Shown here piece after piece: positions 6,379-12,709 of a DNA stretch of 14,569 nucleotides. Within the stretch, counting starts at the first letter, position 1; the number at the start of each line of letters is the position of its first letter. Both the position numbers and the translations under genes were made by a program. This DNA is from Gammaproteobacteria bacterium (lineage in GTDB: Bacteria > Pseudomonadota > Gammaproteobacteria > Magnimaribacterales > Magnimaribacteraceae), in contig DTSY01000018.1 of the NCBI GenBank assembly GCA_012965075.1, forward strand, positions 1-14,569. The letters are read 5' to 3'. The notes below the pieces were generated by a model, which worked only from the letters and a program-made list of their open reading frames with translations, was not told the origin of the DNA and made no database searches.

Positions 6379-8412
6379 ATGCAATTCAGTAGGAACTGGC
6401 TAAAAGAATTTGTTGACTTAAACATTTCTGATGAAGAACTCTGCGATCAGCTAACCATGCTGGGATTAGAGGTAGATAATTACAAGAATTATCACTCTAA
6501 GTTAACCGGGAAAGACGCCATTATTAAACTTGACCTTACGCCTAATCGAGGAGACTGTTATAGCTTATTGGGAGTAGCAAGAGAGATCGCAGCGCTCAAC
6601 AACTTAACTGTTAAATTCCCCAAGATCAAAAAAGTAAATAGTTCTGTCAAGAGTCCTATAAAAGTCACTGTCTGCGATGAGGCTCCTCGTTATGTAGGCA
6701 GGTATTTAACTGGAGTAAACCTAAAGAAGAAGACCTCCCCTTTGATAAAAGAAAGATTAAAGTTAAGCGACATTAAGGTAATTGATCCCATAGTGGATAT
6801 TACCAACTATGTGTTACTAGAGTTAGGTCAACCCCTTCATGCATTTGATGCCAATAAAATTGAAGGGAATCTAGAAGTGAGGTTTGCCAAAGAAAGGGAA
6901 AAGATAACTCTTTTAGATGAAAATAAACTCAAACTTGATAAAAATTGTCTTGTTATAGCGGATGAGAGTAAGCCAGTTGCACTAGCAGGAATAATGGGTG
7001 GATTTGAAACAGGAATATCTAGTAAAACACTTTCAATTTATCTTGAAAGTGCTTTTTTTAAGCCAGAAGTTATAAGAGGTCGAGCAAGAAAATTCTCACT
7101 ACAGACAGATGCATCAACGAGGTTTGAACGTGGTGTTGACTTTGAATTGCAGACTTTGGCAATTGAAAGAGCTAGTTTATTAATACATGAATCAATAGGA
7201 GGAGAATTTTCTCCAGTACAAGAGTTCAGCAAAAGATCCTCCATACCTAAGAATAAAGATATAGCTCTTAACTTCAAGAATGTTAATAAGATTTTAGGCA
7301 CTGAGTTTTCAAAGCCCTTTATTAGGAGAAATCTCAAGAGCCTCGGTTTAGTTAATTCTCAATCAACTGGTGAATCAATAAAAGTCAAAGTTCCTTCATG
7401 GAGATTTGATTTAAAAATTGAAGCTGATTTAATCGAAGAGATAGCTAGATTAGTAGGCTATAACAATCTTCCACACCGCCCTTTAAGTAAAAAAATTAAC
7501 AATCCTGTCGATTCTTTACATAATTCCGTTAGAAATTCTTTTAAATTTATGGGATACAACGAAGTTATTACCTACTCTTTTATAGATGAATCGTTTGCAG
7601 AACTAGTGGAGCCCAAAAAGGGACAGTTAATTTTTGTTAATAATCCTATTTCAGAGAATATGAATATCATGAGACCAAGCCTACTACCCGGCTTATTAGA
7701 TACGTTGTCTTACAACCTTAATCAAGGAAATGAAAACCTCAAGATTTTTGAAATTGGTACAGTTTTTCAGAAGGGTAAAAATCACAAGATCAATCAAAAA
7801 GAATTAATCGGTGGTTTGATTTCAGGGATTAAAGATAAGGATAACTGGTCTAGTTCAAATGAACCCATGGATTTTTTTGATTTAAAGGGAGATTTAGAAA
7901 ATGTTTTAAGCAATTCCTCTAAATATAATTTCAAGAAAACTGAGATTCCTTATTTACATCCTGGCAAAACAGCACTTTTGCTTAAAGGGGAATCAGTAAT
8001 AGGCTATATAGGTTCAGTTAAACCTAAATTGCTAGATAAATTTGATATTGAGCAAGAAGTTAATTTTTTTGAAATTTCAATTGATGCAACGTCAAGCAAA
8101 AGTAATATAAAATTCGAGAAATTTTCTCGCTTCCCTTTTGCGCAAAGAGATTTATCTTTTATTGTTGATGAAGATATTGCCAGTTCAGTGATTACGGATT
8201 CAATAGCTTCCAGGGCAGGGGACAAGTTAAAAGAAATCAAACTTTTCGATGTCTACAAGGGCAAAGGAATACCTAAAGGTAAAACAAGCTTAACCTATGC
8301 CCTAGGTTGGCAAGCCTCCAATAGAACACTTAAAGATAAAGAGATCGATGAAATTATTGAAAAATTAGTAGCTTTTCTTTCTAAAAAGTTTAATGCTAAA
8401 TTGAGAAGTTAA
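6379..8412 (+). CDS. pheT: Phenylalanine--tRNA ligase beta subunit lacking the B2 tRNA-binding domain
   Basis: Beta subunit of PheRS, which carries editing and structural modules. It has 677 aa against 795 in E. coli. The N terminus aligns normally (MQFSRNWLKEFV ... TMLGLEVDNY), but residue 34 or so then runs through a 20-residue linker straight into DLTPNRGDC (52-60). In E. coli that motif lies about 110 residues later. The missing block is exactly the EMAP/OB-fold tRNA-binding domain (B2). Everything downstream is present: the B3/B4 editing domain (VDITNYVLLELGQPLHAFD, ALAGIMGG, TDASTRFERGVD), B5 (VPSWRFDLKIEADLIEEIAR), the catalytic-like core, and the C-terminal ferredoxin-fold anticodon-binding domain (FSRFPFAQRDLSFIVD ... 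LFDVYKGKGIP). The reading frame is intact, so this is a domain loss and not a pseudogene. Its stop overlaps the ihfA start (TAATG). Confidence 0.96.
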   Translation: MQFSRNWLKEFVDLNISDEELCDQLTMLGLEVDNYKNYHSKLTGKDAIIKLDLTPNRGDCYSLLGVAREIAALNNLTVKFPKIKKVNSSVKSPIKVTVCDEAPRYVGRYLTGVNLKKKTSPLIKERLKLSDIKVIDPIVDITNYVLLELGQPLHAFDANKIEGNLEVRFAKEREKITLLDENKLKLDKNCLVIADESKPVALAGIMGGFETGISSKTLSIYLESAFFKPEVIRGRARKFSLQTDASTRFERGVDFELQTLAIERASLLIHESIGGEFSPVQEFSKRSSIPKNKDIALNFKNVNKILGTEFSKPFIRRNLKSLGLVNSQSTGESIKVKVPSWRFDLKIEADLIEEIARLVGYNNLPHRPLSKKINNPVDSLHNSVRNSFKFMGYNEVITYSFIDESFAELVEPKKGQLIFVNNPISENMNIMRPSLLPGLLDTLSYNLNQGNENLKIFEIGTVFQKGKNHKINQKELIGGLISGIKDKDNWSSSNEPMDFFDLKGDLENVLSNSSKYNFKKTEIPYLHPGKTALLLKGESVIGYIGSVKPKLLDKFDIEQEVNFFEISIDATSSKSNIKFEKFSRFPFAQRDLSFIVDEDIASSVITDSIASRAGDKLKEIKLFDVYKGKGIPKGKTSLTYALGWQASNRTLKDKEIDEIIEKLVAFLSKKFNAKLRS

Positions 8413-8711
8413 TGACTAAAACTATTACAAAATCAGATTTAGTAAATCATCTCCATGAAAATATGGGACTCAATAAAGTTGAATCGAAAGAAATAGTTGA
8501 AGCATTCTTTGAAGAAATAAAAAACTCTTTAGTAAACAATGAAGAAGTAAAGATTTCAGGATTTGGAAACTTTAAAATTTTAAATAAAAATGAAAGACCA
8601 GGTAGAAACCCTAAAACTGGAGAGCCGGCTCTTATATCTGCCAGAAAAGTAGTCACTTTTAAGGCAGGTCAAAAGTTAAGAAAGAAACTAGCAACTATTC
8701 TGAGTGAATAA
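8412..8711 (+). CDS. ihfA: Integration host factor subunit alpha
   Basis: DNA-bending protein of the HU/IHF family, 99 aa like E. coli IhfA. It dimerises with IhfB (not in this window). Features are the N-terminal helices with acidic FFEEIKNSL, the beta-saddle GFGNFKILNKNERPGRNPKTG, and the DNA-intercalating arm tip with the conserved proline in RPGRNPKTGE. The C-terminal segment ARKVVTFKAGQKLRKKL follows. The alpha assignment rests on both sequence and place: directly after pheT in Gammaproteobacteria. The ATG overlaps the pheT stop by one base (TAATG), indicating translational coupling. The downstream regulator gene begins inside its last codons. Confidence 0.95.
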   Translation: MTKTITKSDLVNHLHENMGLNKVESKEIVEAFFEEIKNSLVNNEEVKISGFGNFKILNKNERPGRNPKTGEPALISARKVVTFKAGQKLRKKLATILSE

Positions 8712-9036
8712 GTTACCTTCTATACCAGACAAAAAATACTTTTCAATTAGTGAAGTTTCAGACTTGTGTAAGGTTAAATCTCATACCCTTAGATTTTGGG
8801 AAAAAGAATTTGATTTATTACAACCATCAACCAGAAAGGGCAGTAGGCGTGTTTATCAAAGAGAGGATATATTACTAGTTCAAAATATTAGGTTTTTACT
8901 TTATGAAGAGGGATTAACCATATCTGGAGCTAAGAAAAAACTGAGTTCAAAAGATTCTTCCAAAGAATCTCCATCTAACGATCATTTAATAGATGATTTA
9001 GAAGAAATCCTTAAAGAAATTAAACAAGTTGTTTGA
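8704..9036 (+). CDS. MerR-family transcriptional regulator (ihfA-linked)
   Basis: Small regulator of 110 aa with an N-terminal winged helix-turn-helix of MerR type at about residues 11-70 (YFSISEVSDLCKVKSHTLRF, then WEKEF, GSRRVYQREDILLVQNIRFL). A short acidic, probably coiled C-terminal tail (DHLIDDLEEILKEIKQ) follows. It has no cysteine cluster or ligand domain typical of metal- or drug-sensing MerR proteins. A protein of this kind follows ihfA in many Gammaproteobacteria, usually with a tRNA-Pro next to it; its role is not established. I take the GTG at 8704 as the start because it fits the family N terminus. It overlaps the ihfA end by 8 nt and has no strong Shine-Dalgarno, which suggests coupling. 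The stop lies 8 nt before the tRNA. Confidence 0.88.
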   Translation: MNKLPSIPDKKYFSISEVSDLCKVKSHTLRFWEKEFDLLQPSTRKGSRRVYQREDILLVQNIRFLLYEEGLTISGAKKKLSSKDSSKESPSNDHLIDDLEEILKEIKQVV

Positions 9037-9044
9037 AATTTAAG

Positions 9045-9121
9045 CGGGGCGTGGCGCAGCCTGGTAGCGCACTAGACTGGGGGTCTAGTGGTCGCCGGTT
9101 CAAATCCGGCCGCCCCGACCA
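9045..9121 (+). tRNA. tRNA-Pro (anticodon GGG), CCA encoded
   Basis: A complete cloverleaf can be drawn. The acceptor stem pairs CGGGGCG (9045-9051) with CGCCCCG (9111-9117), and the D stem pairs GCGC (9054-9057) with GCGC (9067-9070). The anticodon stem pairs CTAGA (9072-9076) with TCTAG (9084-9088), with loop CTGGGGG giving anticodon GGG at 9079-9081. The T stem pairs GCCGG with CCGGC around TTCAAAT (9099-9105). Discriminator A9118 is followed by encoded CCA (9119-9121). The C1-G72 pair is typical of bacterial tRNA-Pro. It lies 8 nt after the MerR gene and is likely part of the same transcript. Confidence 0.98.
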
Positions 9122-9129
9122 TTAAGTAC

Positions 9130-9158
9130 TATACAAATAATCTATATTAAACTATAAT
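9130..9158 (+). promoter_or_regulatory. Putative promoter of the structured RNA downstream of tRNA-Pro
   Basis: TATACA (9130-9135, four of six matches to the -35 consensus) and a perfect TATAAT (9153-9158) are 17 nt apart. Expected initiation is near 9165, exactly where the first long hairpin begins. The region is AT-rich, so a chance match is possible, but the coincidence with the hairpin start supports it. Confidence 0.5.
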
Positions 9159-9164
9159 TAAAAC

Positions 9165-9358
9165 TAATAGTTAGAGGCGTCAATTTCTCCCCATGAAATA
9201 CCTCCAAGTAAGACCCTCTAATTATTAAGCAGGATGCAGTTATCACCCTTTAATTAGCTGCAAGAGCTGAATTTCACTGCGTCCTGCCCCTTTGGTAGAT
9301 GGGCTTATAAAATTTTGGTTGGGCGCAGTAGAAAGTCCATTTACCACCAATTCCTTTT
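9165..9358 (+). ncRNA. Candidate structured small RNA with three long hairpins (family not recognised)
   Basis: No protein gene lies between the tRNA and 9357, yet three consecutive strong stems fill the space. Hairpin 1 is 9165-9177 with 9215-9227 (13 bp, one G-U), with an internal 5-bp stem ATTTC/GAAAT (9183-9187/9195-9199). Hairpin 2 is 9229-9240 with 9276-9287 (12 bp, one G-U), capped by AATTAGCT/AGCT(G)AATT. Hairpin 3 is 9293-9306 with 9333-9346 (14 bp, two G-U). All four wobble positions are G-U on the + strand; on the - strand they would be A-C mismatches, which orients the RNA. A promoter-like element precedes it. The 3' end is uncertain: the only T-run is CCTTTT (9353-9358), a weak terminator that touches the stop codon of the opposing gene. 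It does not match what I know of 6S, 4.5S, tmRNA or RNase P RNA. The RNA call is inference from structure. Confidence 0.6.
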
Positions 9359-10904
9359 AAATTCTAACTTCAATCAAAGATGGGCCCGGTTCTTTGACAG
9401 CAGTAGAAAATACCTTTCTAAAGTCTTCAACGGTTAGAGTAGTAAAGGATTCAACTCCCAAAGATTTTCCAAGAGAAGTCCAATTGATATCAGGATTTTC
9501 TAAAGAAAATAAAGACTGAGCTCGATCTCCTGTTTGTAAAGCGCCCACTCTTTCTAGTTCAACCTTTAATATAGCGTAAGCACGGTTAGAAAAAATAATA
9601 TTTGTAACATTCAAACTTTCTCTGGCCTGAGTCCAGAGGGATTGAATGGTATACATGGCCCCTCCATCTCCATGTAAGCAAACAACAGGTCTATCGGGAC
9701 AGGCAATAGCTGCCCCTGTGGCTAAAGGTAAGCCTTGACCAATTGATCCTCCGGTTAGAGATAACCAGTCATGAGGTTTTGAATTCCATGTATTTGGGTA
9801 AACTGCAAATCCTGAAGTTGCAGCTTCATCTGAGACTATGGCTTCCTCAGGGAGGAGTTCTCCTATTAATGAACCGACATGAGCTGCGTTCAATTCTCCA
9901 TTTAAAGGGGCTGGGTTGGTTGGCGAAGGCAAGAATTCCTCTGATATTTCATTTGCATTGAGCATCTCACGTAAGGACTCTAGGGCTTTTCTACCATCTT
10001 GTTCAAATGTAGCTAATTGCACTAGTTTTGAATTCTCTGGTGAGAGGTAACTTTTTTTATCAGGATAAGCAAAAAAGGAAACCGGAGGTTTTGAACCCAC
10101 AAAGACTATACTTTCAATTCCCTTGAGGAAGTCTTCTGCCATCTCAGAAAAATAAGGCAATGGTTCTACCACAGGAATAGATTGACCTCTTCTTTGCCTT
10201 TTTCTAAAAGTTTCAGTTCCTAATCTTGCTCCTGTCTTAGTTGCTATTTTTGCAGCCACATTTAAAGACTCTTCATCAAGAAATTCTCCTCCAAGAAATA
10301 ACATACAGTTACTTTTATCTGTCAAAACTTTATAAGCTTCTTTTAAAAGATTTTCATCGATATCTTCAGGCCCTTTGCTATTTAGTATTTCTCCACTCTT
10401 ATCAGTTTCACTCCAAGCACAATCGGCAGGAACAATTAGAGTTGCAATCTTTCCAGGAAAATTATGCGCTGCTTGCCATGCTCTAGCTCCGCCAGCTGGA
10501 AGTTCGTCAGGACTTTTAACTCTTTCAACCCAGTCAGAACTAGATTTTGCCAAGCCATCTAGATCAGACGTTAGTGGTGCATCGTATTTGAGGTGATATG
10601 TAGCATGATCTCCGACTATATTTATCATGGGAGATCTTGCCTTTTTAGCATTATGGATATTAGCAAATCCATTACCTAAACCTGGACCTAAATGGAGAAG
10701 ATTGGCAGCAGCCTTCCCTGACATTCTGGCATAGCCATCCGCAGCTCCTGTTACCACTCCTTCAAATAAACCCAGTACGGGTCTAATTTGAGGGTAATGA
10801 TCCACTGCTGCTACTAAATGCATTTCAGAGGTACCAGGATTGGCAAAAACAACCTCTAAGCCATTATCTACAAGTGTTTTAAGAAGCGCATCAGCAGCAT
10901 TCAT
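9357..10904 (-). CDS. Thiamine diphosphate-dependent enzyme, acetolactate synthase large-subunit-like
   Basis: Cytoplasmic ThDP enzyme of the acetolactate synthase / benzoylformate decarboxylase superfamily, 515 aa. The N-terminal pyrimidine-binding domain (about 1-165) has VFANPGTSEMHLV and the catalytic glutamate Glu48 in LFEGVVTGAADGYAR. A central domain follows. The C-terminal pyrophosphate-binding domain has GGSIGQGLPLATGAA and the metal/ThDP motif GDGGAMY (412-418) with Asn440 (FSNRAYAILK). It is shorter than true IlvB/IlvG (about 560-600 aa), and no ilvN/ilvM small-subunit gene is adjacent. Branched-chain amino acid synthesis is therefore unlikely, and a decarboxylase or carboligase on another 2-oxo acid is possible. 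An AAGGA Shine-Dalgarno (complement of 10912-10916) lies 7 nt before the ATG. It diverges from the thioesterase gene across a 63-nt gap. Confidence 0.85.
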   Translation of the reverse strand: MNAADALLKTLVDNGLEVVFANPGTSEMHLVAAVDHYPQIRPVLGLFEGVVTGAADGYARMSGKAAANLLHLGPGLGNGFANIHNAKKARSPMINIVGDHATYHLKYDAPLTSDLDGLAKSSSDWVERVKSPDELPAGGARAWQAAHNFPGKIATLIVPADCAWSETDKSGEILNSKGPEDIDENLLKEAYKVLTDKSNCMLFLGGEFLDEESLNVAAKIATKTGARLGTETFRKRQRRGQSIPVVEPLPYFSEMAEDFLKGIESIVFVGSKPPVSFFAYPDKKSYLSPENSKLVQLATFEQDGRKALESLREMLNANEISEEFLPSPTNPAPLNGELNAAHVGSLIGELLPEEAIVSDEAATSGFAVYPNTWNSKPHDWLSLTGGSIGQGLPLATGAAIACPDRPVVCLHGDGGAMYTIQSLWTQARESLNVTNIIFSNRAYAILKVELERVGALQTGDRAQSLFSLENPDINWTSLGKSLGVESFTTLTVEDFRKVFSTAVKEPGPSLIEVRI

Positions 10905-10967
10905 TGATTTATCCTTAATTGCTAATAGTTTAGACTTATTTCTCTAAAACTTAAAAGGACAGTTTAC

Positions 10968-11393
10968 ATGAGCGATAAAGATAAATTAGAAATGCTTCTT
11001 TCTCATCAAGCTCCATGCATCAAAACTTTAGGGGGCAGGGCAATTAAGTTTCAGTCTGAGCCACCCGAACTTGAAATGGAGTTTGAAGCCATACCCGAAT
11101 TTTGTCACTCAGACAAGCAAGTGGTGCAAGGAGGGTTTGTCACCGGAATGTTGGATGCTCCGATGGCTCATCTGTTAATAGCTTTATTAGAGTCAAAGTT
11201 TAATCCAGTGACTCTGGATATCAATGTGAGTTTCTTAGGTCCTTCACATCCAGGTAAGCTTAATTGCCATGCCAGAGTTTTGAAATTGGGCAAGAATATT
11301 GTTTACTTGGCTAGCGAGCTTTATCAAAAAGAAAGACTAGTAGCTACTGCCACTTCAACGGTAAAACTGGTTCCTGTATCTAGTTTGTCTTAA
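10968..11393 (+). CDS. Hotdog-fold thioesterase (PaaI/YigI-like)
   Basis: A 141-aa single hotdog-domain protein expected to hydrolyse acyl-CoA thioesters. The helix motif VVQGGFVTGMLDAPMAHLL (52-70) fits the PaaI-type pattern of a Gly-Gly turn followed by an acidic residue in the central helix (Asp63). The strand segment TLDINVSFLGPSHPGKL (82-98) and the C-terminal TATSTVKLV complete the fold. The AAGGA Shine-Dalgarno (10955-10959) lies 8 nt before the ATG. It is divergent from the ThDP enzyme and convergent with the acyl-CoA dehydrogenase. Its TAA shares bases with the opposing stop codon (TTAA, 11390-11393). Context suggests acyl-CoA turnover; the substrate is unknown. Confidence 0.82.
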   Translation: MSDKDKLEMLLSHQAPCIKTLGGRAIKFQSEPPELEMEFEAIPEFCHSDKQVVQGGFVTGMLDAPMAHLLIALLESKFNPVTLDINVSFLGPSHPGKLNCHARVLKLGKNIVYLASELYQKERLVATATSTVKLVPVSSLS

Positions 11394-12610
11394 ACACCAA
11401 AGTCCCAAGAAAGACCATCGTGGTACTTCTTAAGTATTTCTTTTGCTATCAGTATTCTATGAACTTCATCAGGACCATCGGCTAATCTTAGAGTCCTAAA
11501 GCCTTGGAACATTCCAGCAAGAGGAAGATCGCTGGAAACTCCTCTCCAGCCATGCATTTGTATTGCTCTGTCGACCACTCTACTACCTGCCGCAGGAACA
11601 AAAACCTTAATCGCGGAAATATCAACCCTTGAATTACCGTCTTTGTCCATAATTTCTGCACAATGTATGGTCATCAGTCTTGCAGCTTGGATATCTATAT
11701 ATGAGTCTGCAATAAAACCTTGCATGAATTGTTTTGTCTCCAACTTTCCTCCATGAACTTCTCTTTGTGTGGAATATCTAACCATGATGTCAAAAGCCCT
11801 CCACATTTGCCCAATGGTATTCATGCAGTGATAGACTCTTCCTGCTCCCAATCTGTCTTGGGCAGCTTGGTGACCGGATCCTCTTTCGCCTAAGGCATTT
11901 TCAACTGGTACTCTAACGTCCTTGTATTTTATCTCCATATGATCACCACCTGTGTGACCCCATATAGGGACTGATCTGATTCTGTCTAAACCGGGAGTGT
12001 CTGTAGGCACAATAATTTGAGTCATTTTCATATTGGCATTACCCGAATCATCGTCATCTTCCTCCGTTCTGCACATCACAACTAAAAAATCTGCTCTTTG
12101 CCCATTTGAGGTCATGATCTTATGGCCATTAATTACCCATTCGTCTCCCTCCCTTACAGCAGTTGTTTGCAGTGACCTTGGATCAGAGCCAGCTGCGTCT
12201 GGTTCAGTCATAGAAAAGCCTGATTCCATTTCTTGGTTGATCAATGGAATAAGCCATTTTTTCTTTTGTTCTTCTGTTCCGTATTTAACCAGGATCTTTT
12301 GGTTCCCTGAATTGGGAGCAATCACACCAAATAATCTATTTCCAAGAGGTGACCAGGCTAAGATTTCATTCATATAAGCGTGAGTTAAGAAGCCGTTGCC
12401 CATGCCGCCATATTCTTCAGGTAGATGAGGGGCCCAAAGACCTTGTTTTTTAACTTCTTTTCTAATCTCTTTTCTTAGCTTTGCAGATTTTTCTCCACCG
12501 GAGTAGATGACTTTTTCATTGGGAATGATCCGATTACCTACTATGTCAGCTGTTCGAAGTCTAATATCATTAATTTCCTCAGAAAGTGTTGGTATAGGCG
12601 CAATTTGCAT
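11390..12610 (-). CDS. Acyl-CoA dehydrogenase, ACAD10/11-like
   Basis: FAD-dependent acyl-CoA dehydrogenase, 406 aa, introducing an alpha-beta double bond into an acyl-CoA. The N-terminal helical domain has LPEEYGGMGNGF. The FAD/substrate region GFSMTEPDAAGSDPRS (131-146) and the C-terminal domain with QMHGWRGVSSDLPLA follow, ending in FRTLRLADGPDEVHRILIAK. At the position of the usual catalytic glutamate (YEGT in medium-chain enzymes) this protein has Asp378 in LADGPDEVH. I know that motif from the ACAD10/11 and related FadE groups, which in animals handle 4-hydroxy acids through phosphorylated intermediates. No kinase domain or kinase gene is seen here. An AAAGGAG Shine-Dalgarno (complement of 12619-12625) lies 8 nt before the ATG. 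It diverges from the carboxylase gene, and its 3' end overlaps the thioesterase by 4 nt. Confidence 0.93.
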   Translation of the reverse strand: MQIAPIPTLSEEINDIRLRTADIVGNRIIPNEKVIYSGGEKSAKLRKEIRKEVKKQGLWAPHLPEEYGGMGNGFLTHAYMNEILAWSPLGNRLFGVIAPNSGNQKILVKYGTEEQKKKWLIPLINQEMESGFSMTEPDAAGSDPRSLQTTAVREGDEWVINGHKIMTSNGQRADFLVVMCRTEEDDDDSGNANMKMTQIIVPTDTPGLDRIRSVPIWGHTGGDHMEIKYKDVRVPVENALGERGSGHQAAQDRLGAGRVYHCMNTIGQMWRAFDIMVRYSTQREVHGGKLETKQFMQGFIADSYIDIQAARLMTIHCAEIMDKDGNSRVDISAIKVFVPAAGSRVVDRAIQMHGWRGVSSDLPLAGMFQGFRTLRLADGPDEVHRILIAKEILKKYHDGLSWDFGV

Positions 12611-12637
12611 AACTTTTTCTCCTTTAATCTATGAACT

Positions 12638-12691
12638 AATGTACGAAACTAATGCAATGCTTGCAAGCTTTTAAAAGTATGAGAATATAAT
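12638..12691. promoter_or_regulatory. Divergent promoter region with overlapping palindromes
   Basis: TTGCAA (12661-12666) reads the same on both strands. Leftward it is 17 nt from TACATT (complement of 12638-12643), and rightward 19 nt from a perfect TATAAT (12686-12691). Two palindromes abut here: GCTTGCAAGC (12659-12668) and CTTTTAAAAG (12668-12677). The octamer AACTAATG is repeated at 12634-12641 and 12647-12654. A regulator binding the palindromes would cover both promoters. The promoter halves are moderate matches only. Confidence 0.4.
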
Positions 12692-12709
12692 GACTTCAAA
12701 GGACTAGTT

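Noticed and set aside
9045..9121. tRNA-Pro as an integration (att) site of a mobile element
   Set aside because: No integrase gene and no second copy of the tRNA 3' end were seen in the window; downstream genes look like ordinary chromosome.
9165..9358. 6S RNA, 4.5S RNA, tmRNA or RNase P RNA
   Set aside because: The 5' and 3' ends do not pair into one long 6S-type rod. The SRP GGAAG loop, a tRNA-like Ala domain and the RNase P GAGGAAAGTCC core are all absent.
10241..10596. Two + strand open frames opposite the ThDP enzyme
   Set aside because: They overlap each other and the real gene, have no recognisable domains, and are explained as antisense frames.
12033..12377. 114-aa open frame on the + strand opposite the acyl-CoA dehydrogenase
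   Set aside because: Antisense shadow of a strongly conserved enzyme; its translation resembles no family and it has no ribosome-binding site.
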